This document shows, in pieces, positions 55,637 to 64,000 of a DNA stretch of 64,000 nt. The stretch comes from Hygrocybe punicea (lineage: Eukaryota; Basidiomycota; Agaricomycetes; Agaricales; Hygrophoraceae). Where the stretch lies: NCBI GenBank assembly GCA_963556145.1, contig OY744472.1, positions 124,001 to 188,000 on the forward strand, read 5' to 3'. Position numbers and translations under genes: made by a program. Position 1 is the first letter of the stretch. Every line of letters begins with the position of its first letter. The notes under the pieces are model-generated. The model was not told the DNA's origin. It saw only the letters and a list, made by a program, of their open reading frames with translations, and did no database searches.

Positions 55637-57078
55637 ATAGGGCTCTCCTGGTTCTTGCCGTAGGCTTCACATGAGCGTACACCGCCATTTGGCTCACAGT
55701 GTCCCTGGGACCTAAAAAAGGCTGCACTAGAAATAGATTAAATTTATTTCTGATCCTGCTGCAAACCCAATCTAAATTTGGCAGTGGATAGAATGTGATG
55801 AAAATGACATTGTATTCATGGTCATCACAGATCGACTTCTTTACTTATATAATTTTGATCAAATTTAAGTATGGCCCAGCGCCAAATCTTGGGCTGGACC
55901 GATCACTGACAGCTCAATGTTGGGTCAACATCGATTCCATGTATATTTGATGTCACGGAAGGACTTAGCAAAAATTGTGGAAGGACTTGGCGAAACAAGG
56001 TGATATATTCAAACTCCATCACAACTCCGAGCCCAAATTTTGAACCTTCGCCATGTTTTGTGCAATAATCACATTTCCTGATTTGGTGGTCTATAAAGTT
56101 GTATATCAAATCTACATAGAACTTTCATGTCGATGCCATGTGGCAAACCCTATATCGGACAGACGCTGCCTTTTTTGTATGGCAGCATGGCTGGATCTGG
56201 CCCACCTCAGCCTCTCAGGTCACATGGCTGATTTGGGATGACCAATCGAACGTGTACGCTTGGCTCATGTCAAGTTCGGTTTGGGAGCTATTTTTCATTT
56301 TGCGGAGGTTTCGGATAACTGTTCGCGAGCGCATCAAACGACGGAATACGCCACGATCCCAAGGTGTGTGATGAAACACTTGTTGCATAAAATTCAATGG
56401 CGGTTGGTGTAACCATCCAGGATCGGTTCACGAGCACTTGCGTATATGTACAGTTAATCCACAGATCTCCAGACAAGTGTCAGTCGTGTGGGAGACTGAG
56501 GTTGAATGGCCATCAGCGCCCAGCGCCCATCAGAACAAGGACTCAGCTTCAACCAAATCGTTGATATTGACATATCGACATAATCGCAGGAAGAAAGTAA
56601 GCAGCTAGTGGCCAAGCAACTGCAAACAGGTCCAGGTCGTCCAGTAGAAATTTCAGATTTGGCAACCTACGACTCGGACTTCGGAAGTAATTATTAGCAT
56701 GGGAATGTTCCTGTGGACTCTGCGGCAGTGCAAAGCACCCAAGATTGGAGGTAGAGCAGACCCAACAACCTTCCTTTTGCAGAACAAGATTCCATCAGAT
56801 CAATAACCCCAAAATAGATACAAGATCTTAGATTATCTCGAACGTTCCCAAATAAAAATAATGAAAATAAACTCGGCTTTCAAGCCTCGCGCAACACCTG
56901 CCTTCTCTGCCTCAAACTGCCCCCTGGCGCTACCCACATGTGCACAAGCAGGGACCGCATCACTCAAACTTGGTTGGCCAACAGTGAGGATGGGCAAACG
57001 CGAAAGCACGGCAGGCCAGTTGGGCAGGTAGGGCAGGTGCTTTTGAGCACGACGGGTTGGTCTGAGCAAAACACGCTG
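55637..57078. other. Gene-poor spacer with a duplicated segment
   Basis: No gene recognised. Short frames at 55903-56109 (-) and 56138-56371 (+, ELFFILRRFRITVRERIKRR) have no known counterpart. The part at 56536-56745 duplicates 5196-5440. Confidence 0.4.
56536..56745 (+). repeat. Duplicated segment, copy 2
   Basis: Copy of 5196-5440 with small deletions; see that entry. Similarity fades after CAGTGCAAAGCACCCAAGAT. Confidence 0.7.
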
Positions 57079-57086
57079 GTTGGAGC

Positions 57087-60000
57087 TAGTGTATGTCACA
57101 GGTGTGGGTTTACCTGCGGTGTCACAGGTACAGGTGCCACAGGTTCAGGTATGGTGTTAAATTTTCCCACCTGCCGGCACACCGGACCTGTTACCGCGGG
57201 TTCACGGTTTTGTCATGGTCACACAGTGACACCTTTGTTTGTCGACACCTCAGTTTGTTTGTCATTGCTGACGACTCGGAGATCCATCATCTCGTTGCTG
57301 GATTCAGGACTTTATGCCTTCAATGGCCAGCGACAGCCCTCCATCACCAGATCCTGATGATTGGGTACCAAGCACTGGCAACATAATTGCGGTGCGTGCG
57401 ACTAGCGTCTTGTCTTCTCGGATCGTTTTTTTCCAGCCTTGTCTCGCCCAAGTCGATATCATGCTCTCGATCATCAATTGTAGCCCTGTCTCACAGGACT
57501 CACATGTATCTCTTATTGTGTCTCATTTTCTTAACATTGCGCTTGGATCAGCGGTGGGTGTTTCGCTCTCTCAAGACTGACAATTGGGCTTATCAATACC
57601 AAGCAGCATCTCTCCACTCCATTATTGTATGGCGCCATGGGCCCCCTTTCGACCCGAGCCTTGATAAAGCCGTTGGCCGTGTTTACTGCTCCCCATCCAA
57701 TCATGGCCCGTCCCAGCTCAGCTACTGCTCGCTCTGAATCACCCCCACTCTCTATACCTGTCAGTGATGACGAAGTTCAATCTGTTCAAGCCTCGGAAGG
57801 CACAGAAAAGGAGAGGGATGAGCAAGAACTCAGTGAGTATGACTTTGGCTCGTTTCGAGTGCTGCTAATGCCTGGGGATCATCAGCTCGTCTCAAAGAGT
57901 CTTGGCGCTCGCCCGTTTACCAATTTTTCAATAGCAATGTCACTGCTGGCTACGAAAAAGGACGCAAGTATCATTTCTTCAAGTGTGCTGCGCCGCGATG
58001 CCACAACAAAGGTCTCCACGGCATTTGGTGTTTCCAAGATTCGAAGGACCGCGGTGGGACATCCAATCTGAAGTCCCACGCCATGCGATGCTTCGGTGAG
58101 GACGTCGTCGATGCAGCGTTCGGTTCCAAACCGACACCTGTCAGTCGGGACGGTTCCATCTTTGCCAGCTTCACCCGACAAGGCCAGGCACCTGTCAAAG
58201 TCACCCATCGCGCGCATACCTCTGAAGAAACGTGAGCTCATCTTGCCCGCTGGTGTGTTGAAAGTGCCCAGCCCACCAAGATCGTTTCCGACCCTCAGTT
58301 CATCACGATGATGAAGGCTGGCCATCCATCCACCGTCATTCCCTCTCCAGCTACTGTCAGACGGGACATCAAGGCAGCGTTTGAGCAGTGCCGCGAACGT
58401 ATTGACAAGATTCTCAAGGAACACTCTGGCCAAGTCCACTTCGCTACCGATGCCTGGACGGCTCCCAATCATCGAGCCTTTGTGGCCTGGACTGTTCATC
58501 TCCACCATGATGGACATATTCTCACTTTTCTTCTCGACGTAGTGGAGGTGCCGGAGTCCCACACGGGTGCTACTCTTGCACGTGAGTTCCACGATATGCT
58601 CACAAGGCACGGTCTCGAGCACAAGGTCAGTGTGCCCATCTTTATTCACAAATGGGAATATAAACTCGTCCCTCAGATACTTTCCTTTACAGCTGACAAT
58701 GCTTCGAACAATCTCACGCAAGCAGCTAAACTGGACGGTCTCCCCAACTCCTTCGAGGCAGTCAATCAAATACGATGTTTCAATCACACGATGCATCTTT
58801 CAGCGGTGGCGCTCGTAAAGTCATGCAGTGGCAATCAACACAATGGCCAGACTGCCGATATAGCGGGAGGCAGTGAGGGCAGTGAGTTGCCGTTTGAAGG
58901 CGAAGATGCCGATGATGACGATCCCGAACCCGATGAGGCGTCCGATGCTGGCGATGACGATCCTGATGATGTGGATCCATTTGAGGAGCTGAACGAGGAC
59001 GAAAGGGAAGAGCTTGAGAGCAACACCGAGACGGTGACTGACGCTTTGCAAAATGTGAGTTGTTCTCAAAATGGCCATTCATACAGCTGATCTTGACTAT
59101 TTGGTGCAAGGTGCGCAAGTTGTCCTTCGCGATCGTGAACTCTTCCACTATTGCCCTCCCTGCGTGGAAACAAGTGTGCCATGATCACAAGTCACCCGAA
59201 CGACTGATTCCTCGTGATGTGAAGACGAGGTGGAACAGTACCTACGATATGGTCTGTGTTGCCATCAAGTACCGCGAGGCCATTGATGATGTCACAGGGA
59301 ACAAACTTCTCAAACTACGCAAGCATGAGTTGGAGGACGAGCACTGGATTGTTCTCAAGGACTTAGTGCGTGTTCTTAAGGTGAGCACCCAGTTTCCATA
59401 CCCTCCAATCCATGCTGATGCAGTGTCAAGTTGTTCAAAGACGCAACACTATTCTTCTCCACCGACAACATCGAGACGATTGCTCACATCATCCCAATGA
59501 TGGATCGCCTTGATACCATGCTACAGGACTCGGCAACCGAGCCTCTCGCGCCAGCCATCAAGCATGCTCTGAAATTTGCTCGGAAGATTATTGACAAGTA
59601 TTATGCGAAGACTGATCTCTCTAATATGTACCGAATTGCAATGGGTGAGTGCCCGTCTCCACCACGCCACTGTCACCATTCTAAGATTGTCTAGTGCTCC
59701 ACCCCCAGATGAAGCTTTCCTACTTCCGCTCGCATGGGTGGGAACAAGCCTGGATCGAAACTGCTGAGGACATGGTTACTGAGGAATTCGTCAAGTATGA
59801 CAAGCCTATGCAGCTGGTGGAAGCAACCGATGCCGCTCATCAGGAGGAGATGGACCTTTTTGATATTCCCATGGACGCTGTGCCAACTGTATCGGAACTG
59901 AAGGTATATTTGTCCCAGCCGATCGAGAGGGTCAAAGACCCTATCGCGTGGTGGTGGGATCATCGCGCAGTGTTCCCAAGGCTCTCAGTCATGGCACTCG

Positions 60001-60531
60001 ATTATCTTAGTGCTCCTGGTAAGTGTTCTTGCCATGTGTTCATATATTCTCACACCCATGCTATACAGCTACCTCGACCGCAGTTGAGCGTGTGTTCTCA
60101 AAAGGCCGCCATCTTCTCCCATATACCCGGAACAGGCTCTCTGCATCCTCGATCCAGGCATCGCTTTGTCTTGGAGATTGGTGCCGCAAAGATTTGGTAG
60201 TAATGTTGGATGTGATTGAGGCTGTACAGCGTCGCAACGGTAAACGTAAGAGGGTGGAGAGTGATGGCGAGGCGGCAACAGTGCCAACAGATGTGGAGAC
60301 CGACAATTAGGTACAATGTGCCATGTCCGTTGATAGTCCGTTGATCGGTTATAAGTATTCATGCGGGTTCCCCGCGGTGTTTTCACATGGTGTCATACCC
60401 ATGGTTTGTGCCTGAAACCCATGGTATAAACCTGGACCTGTGTACACCTCACCTGTCACAGGTCTGGTGTTACAGGTGACAGGTGTGGTGTGTCAGGTTC
60501 ACACCCATGGTGTCACCTGTGTCACACACTA
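57087..60531 (+). mobile_element. Full-length hAT transposon
   Basis: 3445 bp, 8-bp duplication GTTGGAGC (57079-57086, 60532-60539), inverted ends TAGTGTATGTCACAGGTG / TAGTGTGTGACACAGGTG. Both subterminal regions are full of CACAGGTGTGGTGT- and CCCATGGTGTCACC-like repeats in both orientations, typical transposase-binding arrays. One transposase gene inside. Confidence 0.93.
57703..60310 (+). CDS. hAT transposase with BED finger
   Basis: Multi-exon gene, ATG 57703, first intron 57833-57885, stop 60308-60310. BED-type zinc finger at the N-terminus (FFKCAAPRCHNKG ... TSNLKSHAMRC). RNase-H-fold core: VHFATDAWTAPNHRAFVAWT, FTADNASNNLTQAA, FNHTMHLSAVALV, with an acidic insertion (DADDDDPEPDEASDAGDDDP), RDVKTRWNSTYDMV and the C-terminal hAT dimerisation domain DPIAWWWDHRAVFPRLSVMA ... 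ATSTAVERVFSKGRHLLPYT. Further introns are evident near 58625-58676, 59055-59110, 59380-59425, 59645-59692 and 60018-60067. One in-frame TGA at 58212-58214 (EET*AHLARW), where CGA is likely ancestral, probably inactivates this copy. Confidence 0.88.
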
Positions 60532-60751
60532 GTTGGAGCACGGCGGGCCAGTGGCCGGAGGTGAGGCTGGGCAGGCGCGTCCATCACGGCGCGTTGATTT
60601 GAGCTAGTGGCAAGAGGGGTGGTCAGGGTAGGTGAGTTCGAGTGCGACGCGTCGGTTTGAACACGATGCATTTGGTTTGGCGAAGATGTGGGGCATAACA
60701 AATTCTGAACTCGAAGTTTCGAATGCATTAATGGTATCAAAAACAAGTATA

Positions 60752-61360
60752 CTAGAAAATTCCGTAGCTTTTCATCCTCTTCTGTTTTTTCTCGGGTGAA
60801 GGAGCCATGATGTATTCAGAATGTTTCCGCTTTGTACCCTGAAGTGAACCAGCAACCTTTGACTCGGACCTGATAAAATTAGCGCCAGTTGAGAATTCTG
60901 AGGAAGAGTTGATATTGGAAGTAGACAGAAAGGGAGTTTCCGCCTGGTCAATCATTCGTGTCAATTCCTGGGCAAGGGAAGTGAGCTGATCGTGGAAATG
61001 AACGGCGTGTGAAATGTTCTCCGTGTTTAAGCTTGTCCCTTTCAAGAAGACCGCAAGGGTGCCGAGTTTTGGCACAGCATTTGCAAGCTCGTGGAACACT
61101 CTGGTGATTGCTTGTTCATCCAATGCGGCCTTGCTCGTGGCAGATGGTATCGTGAAATCAAATTCATCACTGGCATTACTGGAGGTCAGGCTGCAGCTTT
61201 CGGAGTTGGAGTCCTCATCGTCATCGATGTCGGCAGGGGCATCAGGACTTGTAGATGTATCATCAGGGTCTTCACATGACTCACGCTGGGTATTCTCAAA
61301 GTCACCTACAGTAAACAACCCTTCGATAACACGAGCTGCCCTGAGCACTGGGCCTTCCAC
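60752..61360 (-). CDS. Hypothetical protein, C-terminal exon
   Basis: A 202-codon open minus frame without its own ATG, so probably a terminal exon with an acceptor near 61361 (GTGTAG). Acidic, Ser-rich first half (PDDTSTSPDAPADIDDDEDS), a helical middle (AITRVFHELANAVPKLGTLA; FHDQLTSLAQELTRMIDQAE) and a basic, NLS-like end (GTKRKHSEYIM; PEKKQKRMKSYGIF), suggesting a nuclear protein. The upstream exons are either in the tandem-repeat/KDZ region or lost. It could be the C-terminal exon of the KDZ locus or a host gene cut by it. Not recognised. Confidence 0.5.
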   Translation of the reverse strand: MEGPVLRAARVIEGLFTVGDFENTQRESCEDPDDTSTSPDAPADIDDDEDSNSESCSLTSSNASDEFDFTIPSATSKAALDEQAITRVFHELANAVPKLGTLAVFLKGTSLNTENISHAVHFHDQLTSLAQELTRMIDQAETPFLSTSNINSSSEFSTGANFIRSESKVAGSLQGTKRKHSEYIMAPSPEKKQKRMKSYGIF

Positions 61361-61449
61361 TACACCAGATTCAGCAAGATATTACCAACTCACTTGGGAT
61401 GCCTGAGAATGAGATTGCCCAACTCACTTGGGGATAGCTGAATCAGGCT

Positions 61450-61885
61450 GAGATATATCCTGGGCCAACTGAGATGGTCCAGGCTGATGTTCCCAGGATA
61501 TATCCTGGCCCATCTGAGATGGTCCAGGCTGATGTTCCCAGGATATATCCTGGCTCAACTGGGATGGTCCAGGCTGATGTTCTTGGGATATATCCTGGGC
61601 CAATTGACATGGTCCAGGCTGATGTTCCCAGGATATATCCTGGCCCATCTGAGATGGTCCAGGCTGATGTTCCCCAGATATATCCTGGCTCAACTGGGAT
61701 GGTCCAGGCTGATGTTTTCGGGATATATCCTGGGCCAACCGAGATGGTCCCGGCTGATGTTCTTAGGATATATCCTGGGCCAGTTGACATGCTCCAGGCT
61801 GATGTTCCCAGGATATATCCTGGCCCAACTGGGATGGCCCAGGCTGATGTTCTCAGGATATATCCTGACTCAACTGCACAATTCA
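61450..61885 (+). repeat. 45-bp tandem repeat, ~9.6 copies
   Basis: Unit contains GGATATATCCTGG, CTGRGATGGTCC and AGGCTGATGTTCCCA; copies begin near 61494, 61539, 61584, 61629, 61674, 61719, 61764, 61809 and 61854. Because 45 is divisible by three and the unit lacks stops, frames stay open on both strands. GGATATATCC is a perfect 10-bp palindrome in every unit. It lies just beyond the C-terminus of the KDZ transposase and may be that element's subterminal array. Confidence 0.9.
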
Positions 61886-61954
61886 GGCTCATAATACTTT
61901 TAATGGTAGACATCATAGTTCAGACATAATGCAAAAAATGTTCTTGTACTGCCA

Positions 61955-64000
61955 CTACTGCTCATCTCCCAAAATTGGTTGAAATAAACTATGTGCACTT
62001 GACTCCAACCTTGCCCATGTCTGAGCTTGTTTGTAGGCATAACTTGTCAAACCCTGGTTGTGGAGCGAATTATCTCCATCTATCTCTTGTTCAATGGCCC
62101 AACTTTCCCATCTTTGCTTGTAAAATTTGAAATAATTTGGTGTCCACTTCATCTCATGGTGAAGCCGAATAACCTGTTCATCCCACCGATTAAATCTTGC
62201 ACTGGCTCGTAACCAATTGACTCTGTAAACTGTACACAATCTTCAATTGTTAGCTGAGTTAGGAAATACAAGTTATACTCACAGTCTTTCATGTGTATAC
62301 TGAATTCATCTCCATCCACCTGATCTCCAATTCTCCAGAACCATGGTAACTTGTATGATTTTTGTACAATTCTGTTTGCCTCCATAATATCAGCAGGCAT
62401 CTGAAGGTCACTTTTAGTAATAGCATGATAATTTGAATCATTATATCCCAGTCTCCGTCGTGCTTCTCTAGCATGGTTGTAGCTAGCAACAATTCTTGTG
62501 ATTTTTTCATCCAGTGTATGAATCTGACTCCAAATTCGTGTGGATTGTTTAGTGCTTTTGGAATTACGAATCTATATCAAAATCACTAAGTAAATTTTGT
62601 CATAGTTAAGTCAACAGACAGACCTTTTTGCGCATTATCAGGGACTTTCCACCTAACGCCACCTTCAACTGCTCCAATGCATCATTCAACTGCCCAAGTC
62701 GTAACTGAGCCTCTTGCTTGCTCAAGTCATTTAATCCTGGTTGGTTTTGACACTTTGTGGTAAGATTGGATGGAAGAAGAAGTGTAATCTTTTCTGGAGT
62801 GTGTTTCACTTCTTCTTCATCATCTAAAAGCTTCTCTTCTTCTTCACTTTCATCTCTAGAAATGTCAACTCTCATAAGATCTCCACTTCCAATATTATTC
62901 ATAACAGTGAGTGCAGAGAGCTTCTTCTCAAAGCTGTTAATGAGAGCTTGAAGTCTTTGTCGTTTCTCTTGAAGGGTCTTCTTTTCAGCTAATGATGGTC
63001 GGCGTAGTGTTCGTATATGCTGACAAAGAGCCATTCTGTCATAGAAACATATAAGAAATAACTTGAGCTTCAATGGGATAAGAAAGACATACTGTGCCTC
63101 CTCCACATTTAGTCCAATGGACAATAGACTAGAATATCCCATCATATTGCCAGACTTGTTTTCAATTTCAGCAAGTTCCAACTGTATCTCTGCAAGACTG
63201 CAGACTGAATTGATACATCAATATTGTACTAATGCAATATTAACCCCTGCTTACCATGATTTTCATCAACATCATACATTCTTAAGATATCGCCACGTTC
63301 ATCTATGGCCAATTCTTCTAGCTCCTTCCACTCCGCAATCCACTCATCACTAAGTCTATCAGTCAACTCATCCAAGGCATCCTTCATATTCTCTCTCTCA
63401 AGGACAGCTTCCTTCCATTTTTTGATAATATATTGAGCTGCAAAAATATATTCAAGAGAAACTTATTGAGACATATGTGAATCATACCTGACTTGATCAG
63501 TTTCTTCCAATTTGAATCATTCATATAATTATCCAAAACCTCCTGACGATGAGCTTGAGACATTGTGCTGGTTGAACCAGCTGCCTTTTTCAGATTGGAC
63601 CAGAGTGATTCTAGGATCTCCCCAGCAATTTGTCCAGCTCCATGGATAAAGTTGAGGGAGTATAGAGGAAAACATTCTTGAATATGAACCCCAAGATGAA
63701 ATTTTCCAATGCCATATAGAAGTTCGAGATCTTCTCTCAGATCTAGGGTGTTGCTTTGAGAAACCCGCCAGAGAAAGCTTTTTGACCATGAACACATGAT
63801 GTCATAAATTGCAATAGCCTTTGGTGAGAGTGAATTTTGAGCCAATGCCTGGCAGAAAGCATAGTCCATGTTGACTTGTCTAGAATAATAGAGTGAATAT
63901 GATTTATTTAATCACAAAACAAGAAGACTACCTTTCACCCTTCTGAAAATCCACCACACTATGTGGATAGAAGCATCCATGATTGGCACAAGCACATGCA
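61955..64000 (-). CDS. KDZ-family transposase, C-terminal part (runs off window)
   Basis: Minus-strand multi-exon gene entering from the right edge. Reads NHGCFYPHSVVDFQKGER, then after an intron QVNMDYAFCQALAQNSLSPK, AIYDIMCSWSKSF, LYGIGKFHLGVHIQECFPLY, FIHGAGQIAGEILESLWSNL, STMSQAHRQEVLDNYMND, then coiled-coil exons (DALDELTDRLSDEWIAEWKE; AEKKTLQEKRQRLQALINSF), LPWFWRIGDQVDGDEF, and VNWLRASARFNRWDEQV near the stop at 61955. These are hallmarks of Kyakuja-Dileera-Zisupton transposases, with Asp (YDIMC) and Glu (GEILE) catalytic positions visible. No stop was noticed in these exons. The first catalytic region and left zinc-binding part lie outside the window. Confidence 0.88.

Noticed and set aside
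58210..58260. Intron starting GTGAGC in the hAT transposase to avoid the TGA at 58212
   Set aside because: Splicing GTGAGC...CCCAG would shift the frame away from TKIVSDPQF, and the skipped codons AHLARWCVESAQ fit the family, so a nonsense change is more likely.
61450..61885. CRISPR-like look of regularly spaced repeats
   Set aside because: Units are directly contiguous without unique spacers, and the organism is a eukaryote.
61474..61929. Repeat protein of ~150 aa with AWTI.VGPGYI or MVQADVPRIYPG units, both strands
   Set aside because: The 45-bp period is a multiple of three, so frames stay open by construction on both strands; no start context or partner exons.
1..64000. tRNA, rRNA or snRNA genes
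   Set aside because: None with recognisable box A/B, cloverleaf or rRNA motifs was seen; a tRNAscan or Infernal run would be decisive.

Overview
This window looks like a transposon-crowded stretch of a filamentous basidiomycete genome, most likely Agaricomycetes. Host-type genes carry many 45-60 bp GT-AG introns. The gene families fit that group: a Git3-like GPCR, a patatin-like lipase, an F-box/LRR protein, a zinc-finger alpha-kinase, KDZ, hAT, Tc1-like and rve-type transposases, and a chromodomain Ty3 element. The one gene that fits poorly is an intronless BTB-BACK-TLDc gene of a kind I associate mainly with Mucoromycota. No RNA gene or CRISPR array was seen. Species cannot be named from sequence alone.

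Layout. (1) 366-7168 is the only host-gene-rich part: a GPCR (-), a nine-exon patatin protein whose C-terminus resembles a RasGEF core (-), and the BTB-TLDc gene (+). (2) 7325-16807 is a complete 9.48-kb DNA transposon with matching TIRs and a 6-bp duplication (CATACA). It carries an intact 543-aa DDE transposase, an intact 234-aa protein with two viroplasmin/RNase-H1-type hybrid-binding domains, an intact 498-aa protein of unknown function, and a multi-exon Cys/His-rich, possibly HECT-like gene. (3) An F-box/LRR gene (16990-18231 and 30183-30366) is split by an 11.9-kb Ty1/copia element with TSD TATGC. That copia has itself been hit by a TRIM-like element, two hAT-type MITEs and, inside its 5' LTR, a TIR element that captured part of the ORC5 gene. 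(4) 31852-55634 is a TA-flanked element with ~0.8-kb inverted arms, a decayed DDE transposase and a cargo alpha-kinase. Its left arm holds a solo LTR. Two bases from its right end sits a 15.3-kb Ty3/gypsy chromovirus (TSD GCAAC). The chromovirus is broken by an 8.2-kb Tc1-like element that carries shuffled coatomer-alpha pieces and an intact 633-aa gene, and that Tc1-like element is hit by another solo LTR. (5) 57087-60531 is a hAT element with 8-bp TSD GTTGGAGC. (6) 60752-64000 holds a partial host-like exon, a 45-bp tandem array and the C-terminal half of a KDZ transposase running off the window.

Nearly every boundary was fixed by paired target-site duplications read directly from the sequence, and several gene models were checked by removing introns and confirming that the remaining length divides by three. 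Recurrent C-to-T (or G-to-A) nonsense changes in the older elements suggest cytosine-methylation or RIP-like decay.
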